Assembly: GCA_009823395.1 (NCBI GenBank)
Contig: CM020501.1
Coordinates: 13,749,861 to 13,813,860, forward strand
DNA length: 64,000 nt
From: Thamnaconus septentrionalis
Lineage: Eukaryota; Chordata; Actinopteri; Tetraodontiformes; Monacanthidae
Direction of reading: 5' to 3'
The notes below the pieces were generated by a model. The model saw only the letters and a list, made by a program, of their open reading frames with translations, did no database searches and was not told where the DNA came from. This document shows, one piece after another, positions 37,869-51,244 of this stretch (positions within the stretch are counted from its first letter, which is position 1; every line of letters starts with the position of its first letter). The position numbers and the translations under genes are program-made.

Positions 37869-39735
37869 CAGATGTGACTTTAATTAAATGCATCCGCGTG
37901 GCAAAAAATAGAACAACGGTAAACAAACAAAAAAAAGCCTAAACTTTATTTTCCCGACTCCTCACCCTTTGCGAACGCGTTGTTTTCTTTTTCTCTCTGT
38001 GTAATGAAACAGCGCGAAGAGATCGTCGTTTCCGCCCCTGGAGAAATCTGCTCGCACGTGATTACAAAAATGCGATGCGAGAAAAACAAATGGTTCATAA
38101 TACCCTGTGGAACAGGAAGCCCCCCCGCCACCCTTACCCGTTTCGGAAAAACGCTGGAATGTGGCCCAATACGTCGTCTCGCTTTTCACATTTGTTTGTT
38201 CTACCTCCTCGCGCCCCTGGAAACAGTAATTGTTGTTTGTATATGCATGCTTGGGCATTTTGATCCGTGATGATGATTTTTCTCCCCTTGAATCCAAGGG
38301 CAGTTACCAGACAGTGAGAGATAACAGTGTTTGCTAGCAGCAAAGGCACATTTTTGATTACAAAGAAATAATGGGGAGATTTTTGTTTATCAATTTCTGT
38401 GGGAGTTAAGCACCTGGTGCTTTGCGGCTCGGCGCGCTTGATCCCCACCTGGAGCTCAGCCTTGCCGCTCTGAACACGCCACCTTTTTTTGTTCTTTTTT
38501 TTGTTCATTTTGGAAACCTTCAACAACAAGTGGCAAGGTTTTTTTGTTTGGTTTTGTTTTGTGCTTTGATCTGCGAGAATTTCGAGCCGGACTTTGAACT
38601 GTGTTTCTGTCTCTTTCGTTGTCAACTTTCAAATACCCAGTGGAGGCAGTAGCTCAACAGCAGATCAATATTTGGGGGGTTTAACAAAAAAAATGAACCA
38701 GGCTTTGAGAGAAAAATACCATTTGATTAAAAAAAAGTATGTGTGAAGAATGTGTAAAAGTAAAAGAATGTGTAAAACTATGATTTCCTTCCCTTTCCGT
38801 AGCCTTGTTCAGCACCTGAGACAAACAGGTTGAAGATCTACCTGTTGCTTGTTGCCAAATTATTTATTATCATTAAGTCATTTTATGGGGGAATGCACAA
38901 AGGAAAAGGGAGAACGTTGGCTGAAAGATGTGGTTAAAATCAATGAAAAAAGGTGATAGGAAACTAACCTTTAAGGAAAAAGTGTAGTTTTTAAAGACCT
39001 TGACACGGAATCATTTTAAAATGAGAGCTATTATCAATTTTGTGTTTCAAGGAATCCTGAATGATTAATGTAATCATCTGGTGAAATTAAAATTTCACCC
39101 ACCTACCCATTGATGGCGCCTCTGGTGGCGTTTTCTTATCCCATTCTTGAGTTACACATAGGAAAAAGAAATTCCTTCACAGAAAATGTAAATGTGGCAC
39201 ATCTGGACCATGTACTCATATGTGAAGAGGGAGAAAAAACAGCTTGTGCCCTTGTAATGCTTGAGTGGTGTCTTCCAAGTGTACATTGACTGCACCAAGA
39301 CCTGAGCTGTGTTCACGGTGGCTGCGGAGTGACGTCAAGTGTGGATCAGAGTGAGAACATGGACAATGTTTTCTATTCTCTCTTTCTTTACGTTGGGGTC
39401 CAGTGGGCGTAATTCTCTCCCTCGGTTACCAGGGGCGCCGTCTTTACGACCTCCAGCCTTGGTTACCACATGGACTGACATCTGCTGGTGCTCGTTCCCT
39501 CTCCTCCAGCAAACATTTTCACATCAAAAGATGATGTGAAGGGCAGACACACCCGGGGCAACGCTCTTCTTCAGGGCGGCTGCTCCCAGCGTACACAACA
39601 ACAGTAATTGGATCTTTCACGCGGCTCTGGGATCAGCTGGTTGTGTCACAGACACAATGTACAACAAACGCTCAGGCGGTTCTGAAACTGCGTTTCTCTT
39701 GTTTTGTGTTTGCGGCAAAACTTTATTACGTCGTG

Positions 39736-40284
39736 CAGAGGTGGCAAAAGTATTCATGTTGTGTACTTCATTTCAAGTGTGGATATTTGTGTAAAAAAAA
39801 AATACTCCAATAAAAGTAAGAGAGGACAGGATCAGGTACAGGTATGTACTTAACTAAAAAAGTGTATTGTTTCATGAATGTATTGCTGCCATTAATGAAA
39901 CAATAGATTTGTTGATCATTTTGCAAAAATGAGAAGAAGTTGTAATCTGGACTGAACTGATCAGAGTGACTTCAAAGCCAAACGACTCTAAAAGAATCTC
40001 CCTCCAAAATACGATCCATCCACTTTTATGTTTTACTACACAACAGCACAGTTCAAATAGCTCCACTTCAAGCAACAACAACAAATTACTTTAGACAGAA
40101 TAAACTAAACACTTAAACACAAAAGTAATGAGCATTTTTTTTTCAAATGTATGAAGTATTAAGTACAGATACAGGGAGTGGAAGTAAAATGTGGTCAGAA
40201 AAAGAAATACTCAAGTAAAGTACGGATACATGAAAAATCTACTTAAGAACAGTAACATTTGTATTCTGTTACTTCCCACCTCTG
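39736..40284. mobile_element. hAT-like non-autonomous DNA transposon (MITE), complete ends
   Basis: The 549-bp element begins CAGAGGTGGCAAAAGTATTC and ends TTACTTCCCACCTCTG, so its first bases are the inverse of its last (CAGAGGTGG shared). Sub-terminal AAGTACAGATAC, TACTCAAGTAAAGTAC and TACTTAAG motifs are typical of the abundant teleost hAT MITEs. The 8-bp flanks are ACGTCGTG on the left and ACGTGTGA on the right. They agree if one base is lost, which suits the 8-bp duplication of hAT elements. No transposase frame is present, so it would have needed an autonomous partner. Confidence 0.85.
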
Positions 40285-40848
40285 ACGTGTGATCTTTCAA
40301 AAGATGGCAGGAACCAATATTCACCTTCTTAAACTTCAACATTTTTCATTCTTTCTATTTTTGTGACAGGTACTCGTATTCCTTGATTCGACTTGGAATC
40401 CCAGACTAAACTGCTGGGTAAAAGTTCACCTTAAAATTGCTTCGCCAGCAATGCAGTCAAAGCAGACTGCAGCTTTAACTTTCCTGCCAGCGGGATAACG
40501 AGGTTGCATTGTTAGTCTCTCGTTAGCTCGACCGCAGCGGAACGCCACACATCCTGGAGCCACGAGTCCGAGTCAGATGCCACTGTTTCCCTGGTAGATT
40601 TCGCTATTGACAGTCATCCGCGTATCGTCCCTCTTCCCCCGTTTGTGCCGATGCAGTCGGGCTCACGGCTGCGATACAGTCACCCGTTAATCGTCTCAGT
40701 CCCCTCGTCCTTTCCACACAGACACCAGGTTTTCCTCGGCACCAGACTGGCGCCTTCACGCTCCCGTGCACGTCTCTGGACTGTCAGGACGGAGAGCGTG
40801 TCTCTCCAGAGGGCGTCTCGGCTGACTGTGCCAGATATTTACAGTAGA

Positions 40849-40870
40849 GGGAATTGGGGTGGGGGTGGGG
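40849..40870 (+). promoter_or_regulatory. Canonical G-quadruplex motif
   Basis: GGG-AATT-GGGG-T-GGGGG-T-GGGG satisfies the G3+N1-7 pattern with loops of 4, 1 and 1. Two single-base loops predict a stable parallel quadruplex. It lies on the sense strand of the host gene's intron, so it could form in the nascent transcript. Confidence 0.6.
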
Positions 40871-43800
40871 TGTTGGAGTGTAGGGAAGTAGCCCGCAAGC
40901 CTAATTGGCACGGTGGGTGCCAGAGCAGAGGGACTTTCTGCTGGGAGCCCAGCGGCCACTGGGCCGAACCCACACTGGCCTTCCACTGACTGAGCGCAGT
41001 CACCTGGCGTACGTCACTGGTGAACCTCCTCCTCTTCCACACACACACACACGCACAAGCACATCCAGAATGCCTCACGGGTGGATAGTTTGTTGTTAGT
41101 GCACAGCTGTTTTCTCACCTTCACCAAAGGGGTGAAGGTGAGCCGCCGCCGCCACGTTGCGTTGGCGCGCGACAGTTTCAGCGCCGCTGTACGTAGTTTT
41201 GGACAGAGAGTGCTGGAGCTGAGCTTCCTGTCAACACAATCAGAACCACTCGAGGAGGCGCATCCCGCTTGAAAACACGTCCGCTCACATTATGTCAAGG
41301 TTTGTGTTCAGTCAACGAGTCCCAAGGAGTTTTTTTTTCCATCTCAGCCATGCTAAACTTCTTCTGAACGGGCGACGGAATGTTTTGAAGCCCGCGTCCA
41401 TTTGACTAGCTGACGTTAGCCTCTGCCAATGTGCCGATACCCAGTGCTGTTTGCATTTTAGCAGGCAGGCGTTTGATTCCAAACCTCCTAACTTGGTGTT
41501 AGGTAAAATGTTGCCTTCACGTCACTCCTTCCTTCCACTGTTTTAGATGCTTCCACACCGCTAACCACAACACTTTAATCAGGCCATTTTCACTAGAGCA
41601 GGATGACTGATCAGTTTCATCTCACATAGAATTCAAAACATTCTTGCACTTGGCCGACACTCTGTTGAATATCTGGAATTCATTTTAAATATCGTGTCCG
41701 GACTCAAACTGAACTTTTTTTCAATTGTATATTGTAAAAAATGTCTGTAGGAACATTTGTTTTTCTCTAGCCCAAAATCAACTCTTTGTCATTTCTAACC
41801 TTGAAACAATTTTCTTTTTTTCTGAGGGCAGCTATATGAAGGCTGGGCGCTCGTACCAAGAAGATTTTAGTGCTTCCGTGACCTGCGCGCCGCTGAATAC
41901 ACCGAGCGAGACATGAGCGCTGCGTGCATACTCAAAGCGGAGTGACATAATTAGACCATTACCCTCACCTTCACCTGGCTCTTTTGAGCGCACGCACAAA
42001 TATTGGACCCAAGTGTGACGGTGGAGGGGAAATGTGAAAGAGGGCCGAATGAAGAGGAGAGAGGAGCCGGGTGTGAATTCAGCCTCCAGCTGGGCGGCGA
42101 AACAGACTCGGTCAGTCATTAGCATGCGCAGGTCTGGTCCGAACATTTGAGCTTTATTCACTCCCTCGGACCGCTCACTCACAGCCACGCTTCCTGAGTC
42201 CCTCTCTTTATTTATTCATTCTTTTTTTTTTTTTTTTCAATTTTAACCACTTGTTGTCGTCCCCCTGATTAATGTGCACTTACGCCATGTGGAAACGCGG
42301 CTCGACGGAGCGTGAGGGGTGGACAGGGGTTGACGAGCTGCAGATGTTTTTTTAATCAGAAACATGTTTATGTTTATTGCCAAGTAGGTGTAGCACTTAC
42401 ATGTTGACGCATATTCAATGAGCTGGATCACAGCGACAGCTCCCCTTGCCGTGCAGGTCCACGGGCCGAGCCGCATCTGTCGGTCTTGTTGCTCGCAGTG
42501 GCCTCGCACAGCTGAACAAGGCTGTCGCAATTGTTTGCTGTACTTTCATGTGCAAAGATGGTTATGTTTAATGGCTATCGAGCCAAACAGCGGCATACAA
42601 GGCTTTGGGAAGCGATATTGAGTGAGGAATGAATTGGAGGAGGGCTCAGAGCCAGATGAGCCTCCGCAGCAGTATCATATGTTTCTTTATATTTTTTGTT
42701 CACAGAATGTGAGTATTTCCTTCTTTGTTGCCTTTGTATGCCTTAATTTTTAGCCATGATGCCAACCATGGTAATAGCAAGAAAGTAAGAGCAACGTGTT
42801 GTGATGAGGAAGTTCATCCATTGAGACCTTTATCGATCAAAAACTGTAATTGTAGCTGATTTTAACTGAGGTGACACGAAGTGACTACATGTGTTGTAAT
42901 TACTGTGTTATAACAACTGTTTCTCTGAGTTTATGTTGGCATTTGTTGTTTTTGACATGGACTGATGGATCAAACATAACTCGTTGATCGAGTGGTGAAA
43001 TAAAAAAACTAAAATCTAATCTGTAGTCACATTTCACAAGATTTCCTCAAAGCCAACAGCTTTTCTTTCTATGTGTAGGCTGAGCAAGGACGGAAATCAC
43101 TTTTTTGTGATGATGTCAAAATGAATGGAAATCCTTGTAGCAAAAAGCAGAAGAAAAAGGTCTAATGTGGCCAGCTAAGCAAACACTGGATTTGGTCACC
43201 AGTTGGCAAAAAGTCATATTATTTTAAGGGGACCTTTCAATCCAAGCTTTATTAAGTGCAGGACAACATAATTTTGAAATATATGCACACTATGTGCTCC
43301 ATCAGTACTTTTGTTCACCATCAGAACTATTTTGTGTATTTTTGTGTCTCTTCCGTATCTTGAAATATCTCCCTTGCACTTACAGCCATTTTCCAGAGAG
43401 CCAACATGTACCATCACAGCCAAAATATATGTTCCCCTTCGGTAATATCCCTTTTTTTTTTTTTTTTGTCGACACTGCATCATTCGACCTCACTGCCATG
43501 AGCTCTCCAGTAAAACATGAGGGTCATCAGATAACCATAATCAGCATACAATGTCCCGGCAGACGTCTGCAGTGTTATCAGCATGAAACATGGAGCACAA
43601 ACACTTGACAAGTGAGGGAAAAACACTATATAAAACTGAAACCGCAGCCCTGCCTGCAAAGTTTTCCCTCCCCTCTTCTGTGTCTTCCTCTTTATCCCTT
43701 TCAAATACACCTCCAGTCACAAAGTAAATAGATTGTGAGTTTCTCTGCTGCTTCACTTCTTTCATGCTCGCAGCGGAAAAACGTTGCGTTCCTGCCACTG

Positions 43801-44519
43801 TTTTTCCCGCAAGACATTGGCTGACCTAGTTTCCCTCATTCCGGGCACCTTGAGGGTGTTAGCGGAATTAGGGAGAATTTACAGTGAAGTGTTCGGAATC
43901 AATCCGATGTGATTAAGTAATGAGTTGGGAACAATTAGAGGGGGATCACGTTAAGCAGAAGGCTTTAAGCTGAGTGGGTGGTGCAGGTACAGAGCTCACG
44001 TGTTGGAAATTATGTTGAAAAGACGAAGAAAAAAAAAAGAGCAGAGGCTCCTCATTTTACATCAACAGCTTTTGTTGAGAGACAGTGGAGACACTGCTAT
44101 AGCTCGCCAAGGTCCGTTTTTTTCCACTTCAGTGGCTCCAGAGTCCATTCATGCTGAAGTTGCTGGGACACAGAGACAGGAAGATGGACTGTACCAAGGG
44201 ACATGTAATCAACTGGAAGTAAATATCAGAAACTGCGATAAACATTTGGCTTGTCTGAGGCAAACCCCCCCCCCCCAAAAAAAAACGACAAATGGGTCAC
44301 GTGATCATTGGCTGTGCCTTTAATGTCAGCTGAGGGTTCAGGATGTTGCCTTGGGATGTTTTAGGGATCCGAGAGTGACTTGTTTTTTATAACCCTCCTT
44401 TGCTCGGGTGTACGGACCTCAGGGTTTTTTTCAATGGAAACTCCGAGTTCAAAGTAACGTGAGCGTAGCCTTCACTGCAACACTTGTTTGAAAATATCTC
44501 TCTTTGTCTTGTTGTGCAG

Positions 44520-44587
44520 GTGATCCTGATGCTGACCAAACTGTTTGACTTCAACCTCAACAGCGTGACGGAGAGTTCTTTATGGAG
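44520..44587 (+). CDS. sorcs1/sorcs3: SorCS-type VPS10P sorting receptor, internal exon A (68 bp)
   Basis: This internal exon encodes 22 codons plus two bases, reading VILMLTKLFDFNLNSVTESS then LWR. That matches the first strands of the VPS10P ten-bladed beta-propeller in SorCS receptors. These are type I membrane proteins that sort cargo such as growth-factor receptors, APP and synaptic receptors between cell surface, endosomes and Golgi. The acceptor is strong (pyrimidine-rich tract ending TTGTGCAG) and the donor is GTGAGT. Reading frame and splice sites agree, and the exon ends in phase 2 (AG), which completes an Arg codon with the G that opens exon B. The family assignment rests on recalled protein similarity, mainly the TESSLWR motif and exon B. 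SORCS1 and SORCS3 are nearly identical here, so the paralogue is unresolved. SORCS2 diverges soon after this segment and fits less well. Confidence 0.9.
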
Positions 44588-45464
44588 GTGAGTTCAACAC
44601 CCGTCAGGTTTTAGAGAACAAGGACAAATAAATAAATATGAAAACACGTGGGCTGAAAAAGTAAGAGGATGAGGGGCTTCGGGCGGAGGGTTCGATGCAA
44701 CAAATTGGTCAGAAGTGGCTGTTTAGCTTCATTCTGCACATTTCTCATCTCCTCAACCAGGCTGTTTGAACTGCTCCCAGCACTGCTCTTAAGAAAACCA
44801 ATACTCCCAAGGAGCTCATCATGTGAATTAATGAAACTTTGCAAGTTTTTTTTATTTATTTATTTATTTTTTTTAAGAACGAGACGAGCCTGAGCCAGAA
44901 TTCCCTCACATGAAAGTCACTAATCAGCAGCCGGCAGTGAATTATCCTTGAACACAGCGCAACTCGGCTCCGAGAGTAACGGACTGGTTCTGATGTAACT
45001 CTGGGAGACGCCATTTAGTAGGGAATGTTGCAGCAGTAATGCCCTGATGTATGAAGGTCAAGGCGAAAGGTCTTGAAAGCTAATTATTGGAGTGGAAAGT
45101 CTTTCAGGAAACAGATGCAAAGTCTGAGGAAATAATTAAAGGGGAAAAGAGAAAAAACTGAAGCAGCTGGCTGTTTGTTTCTGATTGTGACGGGGGACTG
45201 AATCTTGAATACTAACAGAAGAAAGACTAATTGTTCAGCTATCATTTTTAATCTTGGGGCAGATTCTAAAATGCACAAAGAACCATGGCAACAGTGCAAA
45301 TTTGGAAAACACAAGTTGCCACAAACAGACACACAACACCTCCCCATGACCTTCCCTTTAGCACTTGGACATCAAAAGTTCTGCGTCTCGCCTCATGACA
45401 TGCAGTGTGTCGGACTTTGTCGTCTCTATTTGAGGGTTCGCCTGCACAACTCGGACTCAACTGG

Positions 45465-45570
45465 TAAAAATGGTACATAGACTATGCTTACATAGCGCTT
45501 TACAATGGCCTCTCATTCACCCATACACTCATACACCAGTGTGCGGCTGCCAGACCCATTGGGCACAACC
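45465..45570 (+). repeat. Teleost repeat fragment (ATAGCGCTTTACAA...TCATTCACCCAT type)
   Basis: CTTACATAGCGCTTTACAAT, CTCATTCACCCATACACTCA and TACACCAGTGTGCGGCTGCC follow the order of a very common teleost retroposon-derived block (TATATAGCGCTTT...CACATTCACCCATTCACACA). Only about 100 bp remain. Confidence 0.5.
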
Positions 45571-47319
45571 GTGTTTATACTCTGTAACTTTTGATAATAA
45601 AGTTAAATATAATAAGAATTCCACGCCAATGAGGAAATACTAAACTCACCCATACCTTTTAAAACACACACTTGAGGGGGAAAAACAAATCCAAAAACAT
45701 CAAGATGCTGAGTTCTAAGCACCAGCGTGTGGAGCTGCTTGGCTGTAGATCACATGTGTCCGACAGTAAACATAAAACAGATTTTTCAAACATTTCAAAC
45801 TCAATGTGCCTGTGTATGTTTTATGTAAATGAATAGTAAAAAAAAATCAGAATCCTTCAGCGTAAAACAGTGATAAAAAAAGGAAAATGATCTCTTTGAG
45901 TTTTATTTACCAGCTGCTTCACATTTATTCTGCAATGTTAACTGCTGCTCCCTTTGGGAAGATGCAGCCAAAACAGAGGAATTTTGTTTAAATTGAATTG
46001 AAGGTCCCAAAGTTGAAGAGATGCCAGATATGTCAGACAGAGTTCCGAGGGAGAACCGCTTCCAGAAATGTACACAATATATTTGGGTGGTTCCTATTGG
46101 ATTGCATGGGAACATTAAAACTGGACTTCAATGATCCAAAAGTTATTTAGTATTTGCATAAATGGTGCACATAAATATGCCAGTAAATATACAAGTGCAT
46201 GTTTTCAGTAATATTAGGTGCTTTTTCATGGTCGCTTTTTCGTCAGTCTGATTGAATTGTTTCAAATTGAGAGATCAGATTGTCCCGTTTACAAGACCAC
46301 TGAGTAAAATGATGAGATATGGCCCATTTGTGACATGATTACATGATTGCAAACGCAGCCATACCCGGACGTAGTTGTGAGTTCTCAACTAATCAAGTTT
46401 GGTGAGTTTCATCTTGCACCTTTTGCTGCTGCTCCTACTGATGATGGTGATGATGATATAGATGATATTAACATGCTACTCATGTAATTGGTCATTTACA
46501 ACGGCCACTCTCTCAAATTATTTTAAATCAGCCTTGAGAAAACACGGCCTCATCTAATGGAGGCATGATTAAAAGTAGGCGCGGAAAAAGCAGACAGACT
46601 GACTGGAAGACCGATCAGTAAATGATTGTGGTACAGTCTGCGAGCGCAACAAGGATAATGGCAGTGGAGAACATTAGTTGGCAATTTACAGCGAGGAAGA
46701 CAGCGCGGCAAAGCAACAGGGGCACGGTGGGCAGAGACAACAGATTGTTCCAGGTCCCCCCACACCCCACAAAAAAATAGAAAAATAAAAAAATACAGCG
46801 ATTCTCAGGAAGAGATCTAGCTGAAACACAGAGCTGCTGCCTGTCGTGGTCGTTAATAGCAGCATGAGGTAACCGCTTGAAATCTGCACATCAAGACGTG
46901 GTTGTTGTGTGGAAGCGAGGGAACAGCCAAAATATCTTCCACTATTTGCATTAAGTCCACAGTTCACCCCTTTTTCTTTCCAAAACCTAGGATTCAACTT
47001 TGTAGATTGGAAACATATTGCCAATAATCAAATGAGAGGATGGGTGAGAAAGCAAAGTTATAAAGTGTTTTCAGCTCCGTGGCATGGTGGCCAACAGAGT
47101 CTATTCACAGGGGTATGTCTGCAACTGTCCTATTTCCCTTCTATTACTGATGTCTACCTACTCATTTCATGAAAGAACAAGACATGTGGTTTTTGCTGAG
47201 GGGCGCCGTCCCTGATCTTTATTCAGTAGGCTGAAGATGTGTGAATTCCATGGCAGAATTTCAGCAAACTGCAAAAGTTTTATCTGCTTCACCAGAAGAC
47301 AAAGTAATTCTGTGGCACC

Positions 47320-47340
47320 TTTTTTTTTTTTTTTTTTTTT
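47320..47340 (+). repeat. T21 homopolymer
   Basis: Twenty-one T residues. No retroposon body is recognised next to it. Confidence 0.9.
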
Positions 47341-48762
47341 AACTTAATTCCACCTTAAGCGTCGTGATTTTGTTGACCAGCAAGTTTCACTTGAAAAATC
47401 CCTGCCAGATCTTTGATTCAGTCAGTTCCTGTGTAGGAGGCATTTTGTTGAGCTCTCAATGGGGAGAGAAGAGCATCGCCGAGTGCACCGACAGAATCAG
47501 ATTCACAGACTATTATTGGGATAACCTTGACTTCACCTTGGAACCAGAATTTCTTGAAAACAGCATCTGTTTTTTTGTGGTTTTGTGGAAGTTTGATTCT
47601 GACACTAACCATGACCTGGTGCGCCCCAGTTCACCTGTGATTTACTCACAGTGAGTGAGTGATTTTGAAAAGGCCCATTCGAAATTCTGTGCCAGAACTC
47701 AAAAGAGCAATTTATCCTCAATAGTTCCTCGGTGCTGCTGAAGTTGGACCCTTTTCCAAAGTGGGGTTTCTATCCAATCCTCCAGGGATTCCCAAAGACC
47801 CACCACACGTTTTGGTAGCAGTGTGGTTACTGCTGTTTGCACCAAGACAGCACAATCCAATGGTTGAGTGTTTACGCTGAAGGTCACAGCATTACAGTAG
47901 ATATCAGAACTAACTGTCCCATGTTCGTTTTACCACCATTCCCAACATTTGAAACCATCAACCATCAATTTGATGCCACATATAAGACATCTGTTCAGTG
48001 TTCTTACTATTGATGGAGCCAATTAATCCTCCAATTGCCTTTTGACACTTCAGCCTTTATGGGATCATTTTCCTTTTTTTTTTGCTGACTTTCTGCAAAG
48101 TTACTCACCGAGTTCAACCGTGGTCGTGTTAAATGATGGATGCATTTCTCATCCTCTCCTACCTGAGGCCACAAACTTATCACTCACTGCTCCTCTGACT
48201 CTGCCGGATGCATCAGAGGCGACACATCTTTGATGAAAGATAAAACACCAGTGGGACCTTCTCCCTCTGTTGCCGGTCTTCAACCCAGAACATTTTAAAC
48301 ACACTCTTGTGCAGCGCGGCTTTAAAAATGAATATTTGCCAACAAGGCTGAAGGCTGGGGCCTATGATGGAACGGGACTGCCGTGGCGGAGGCAGCGCAT
48401 ACTGCGCCCACTCTTTCTGAGGGTTTCATAAATTCATCCCGGGGCTCCTGGCCCGGCTCTGCCATTTTGTGGCAGTGTGTCAGTGTCTGGAGCCGGTGGA
48501 CACTCCTCTAATGCAGCGTGTGACCTCATGTTCAAGGTACCCATTGATGTAAAGCAGCTCTTATCCTCCTAATGGCAACGACTCAAACCCTCATGGAACA
48601 TGTCAGAGCCGGCAGAGCGGGTTCCAGCGATAAATGCGTAGCAGACCTTGAGGACGATAATTGAAATTCAAGCGCATCAACTTTTTAATAAGAGCCTATT
48701 CTGCTCTGCTTTAGAGGAAGTAGAGAGTGAAGTCAACTTCTCTTTTTTTATGCTTTTTAAAT

Positions 48763-48798
48763 GTGTGTGTGTGTCTGTGTGTGTGTGTGTGTGCGTGC
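48763..48798 (+). repeat. (GT)n microsatellite
   Basis: GT run interrupted once by CT, then GCGTGC. Confidence 0.9.
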
Positions 48799-50196
48799 AT
48801 GTTGTAGGCACAATGGGGACTAGTGTCTGTTGCATGTTTCCCCTGTGAGGAAACGTTGCAGGACTGATACCCCCCCACCCTCCCAAAAAAAAAACCCCAG
48901 ACTCCCGAGTTTTGACTTCCGCCCAGTTCAATTCAATTGTCAACGCTAGCCCTGACAGCACCAGTGCAACCCTTCACTCTCCAGAATAACCAGCGGGGAG
49001 CCTCTCCAGAGTCACTGGCATTGCAACCACCTTCCGCACTGCCCTGAATATAAAAAGAACATGTACGTTTCCCATTAAATTGAACGTTCTGTCTTTTCCT
49101 TGTTGCTGAAAGTTGCCGTTGCGCCAAATATAAGCCGCTGATCCATAAATCAAGTGATCAGTCAGCAACCTGATGACGCTATTGAGCCGTTTGATGGCGC
49201 CAGACTCGCCTGGCTGAAGAGTCCGTGGGGCAGTAAAAGGATTTGCCCACCTAGAAATTTCCACATTAAAGTTCAAAGGGCTGGTAAATGAAGGAAAATC
49301 GCCGGTGTTCCGAGAATATTTTTGTGTTTTCGTGACTGTTTGTAAACACACAGAGGGCCGAGCTCGCCAACAACCCTTCAAACAGGATCGGCACTCGCAA
49401 TTTAACAGGCCGACGAAAAGAAGGGGTAGGGTGGAAACATCAGTCGATGCCGGTGATTGCTTCATTTGAAGGCACCTGACGTCTTCTGGCCGCCCGTCTC
49501 GGATTTGGGGAGGCTGTTTTTCTGATTTTTTTTTTTCCACCTTTGTGTGAAATTAGAACGGCTCCTTGATTGAACCTCAGTTTCTCTCTGAATAAATTGG
49601 AGCTAACGGATCAAACAAGTTCGTTTAAACTTTTAGTTACGGACTGAAAGTTCTTGCTTTGACCAAAATTTGACTACCTTTTTTACTTTTGTAAAAGAGA
49701 ACTTTTACAATGCTATGTTTGTTGTGGAAGTTATGGAATCATCCCTGAAGTGTTTTTTTGGATGCCAGCTTGTTTATATTTTTTGGCGAGTTGAACATTT
49801 TTTTTTCCCTCTTGAATTTGTGGCCTGACATTAAACCTTTTTAGCAGAGGGTGGATTTAATGGTTCCATTAGTCGTTAACAGGTACCTCACACTCCCAGG
49901 GTTACAAAGGTAATAATGATGACCAGGGCATGTAACATTTTTTTCCCCATTTCAGATAATTCGGACATTGGAAAGCTGACTCTATGAATGTCTGTGCAGA
50001 CAGGGACTATTGTCAAAAATGTCCGTTTTGAAGTTTTTCAAGATGCTACTGTGAGCTGTATTTTGAAAAGAAATAAATGACGCAGGAAGTGGGATTTCAC
50101 TCCTGTGCGGCTTTATAGCGGCAACACCACACATTGGTGTTTACTGCGACGTCTGGAGACTTTCCCTGTAAAATAAGTAAACTGAATTGTCAGAAG

Positions 50197-50265
50197 CATC
50201 CATCCATCCATTTCCACTTTGGGTCATGGGGGTTTGCCGGAGCCTATATTGCCAGTTTATATTTC
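50197..50265 (-). mobile_element. SINE S1 tail fragment
   Basis: (CATC)n followed by CATTTCCACTTTGGGTCATG, GGGGTTTGCCGGAGCCTAT and a CAGTTTAT block matches the 3' tail region of the family seen at 10.8 kb. The rest of the element is absent. No clear target duplication was found. Confidence 0.55.
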
Positions 50266-51244
50266 ATTTCTGAACGAACGGCGGGGGCTGCAGTGAGCCC
50301 TCCTCAGTCCACGGTGTAGAAATACAATACTAGAATAATATTTGTTGATTTTGATATTCATAATTAGTTATAATAAATAGTTTTTCTTTAATTTATGAAC
50401 CCTGCTCCCCCCCAACTGTTCTGACCCCTTAACCAATAAAAATTAAGGATCAACTTAGGATCAATTAAAAAATTTTTAAAGTGCATGTCTACACATTATT
50501 TTTATGTTTTTGCCTTCCGGCAACATTCATCTTTTTGTTCCTCTTATATTCAAAAGACAGTATATGTATATAATAAACAATTAGCGACTAACGTCATCTA
50601 ATTTCAACAAATAATCTCAAAGTGCTGCCACTCTTCTGTCACGTTTCCCCACATTCTCAGAAAATCCTAGAGGAAACTCGGCGCAGACGTGTCAGAGTGA
50701 TGTCGTTAGAGCGACGAGCAAATAGAAGCTCTCGTGTTCCCAGATTAGTGCAACGTTTTTTTGCAGCCTGTCACAACAGCCTTTATTCCAAACGGACACA
50801 TTCTCTCGTAATTATTTCTCTAAGCTTGCCTTGAAATATTGATCTTTGGGTTCACATTCAAAGAAAAACACTTCAAAGAAAACACACAAACAAGACGTTG
50901 CAGCGAGTTGCGCTCCTAATATCACCACTACGTGCGACTTGTTGAGCAACAATCCTTCATTAAAACCTCTACCTAGTGTAGTAGACACACACACACAAAC
51001 GAAGAAGCATTCTTGGTCCCCTTAATCATGTTTATCATCTTGGGAACACAGTCCTCTGGGGTGTCTTCTGCTGACGACCATAATGAAGTGACCATCTTTC
51101 CTCACGCTGGGGCTCGTGTCACCGCCGGGACTTAATTACGTCGGTGCTCTTTCCCCTCTCACGCTGGATGGGTCTCCGCAGGGACGCGTAATTGCAACAA
51201 GTAATTGATCAAGTGTTCATCAGACCTTTCTGATTAAATTTCAG

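Larger units (their letters stand above)
1..44519 (+). other. Upstream intron of the SorCS gene (3' part)
   Basis: This is intron sequence preceding exon A. Its 5' end and the previous exon lie outside the window, so it is at least 44.5 kb long. I looked for a GC-rich first exon with a signal peptide, a basic furin site and the start of the VPS10P domain and found none. Open frames here are short, lack recognisable domains and often run through microsatellites. The stretch holds the interspersed repeats, simple repeats, CpG-rich patches and candidate conserved elements listed separately. Remaining stretches, for example 4.1-8.4 kb, 11.2-12.5 kb, 14.6-15.4 kb and 31.8-33.2 kb, are moderately AT-rich unique-looking sequence in which I see nothing definable. 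Long introns at the 5' end are usual for SORCS genes. Confidence 0.8.
44588..51244 (+). other. Intron between SorCS exons A and B (6,657 bp)
   Basis: Bounded by GTGAGT and TTTCAG, this intron is phase 2. It contains a GC-poor repeat fragment near 45.47-45.57 kb, a 21-T homopolymer at 47320-47340, a GT microsatellite at 48763-48798, a SINE tail fragment at 50197-50265 and otherwise unique-looking sequence. The block around 48.97-49.45 kb is rich in non-repetitive, balanced-composition sequence and keeps a 188-codon frame open on the minus strand, but that frame has no recognisable domain. Confidence 0.9.

Noticed and set aside
38134..38625. 163-codon minus-strand frame
   Set aside because: Lys/Asn-rich low-complexity stretches from T-rich sequence and no domain.
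48974..49540. 188-codon minus-strand frame
   Set aside because: No known domain, begins in a poly(A)/lysine run, and no splice or promoter support. More likely an unbroken frame in unique intron sequence.
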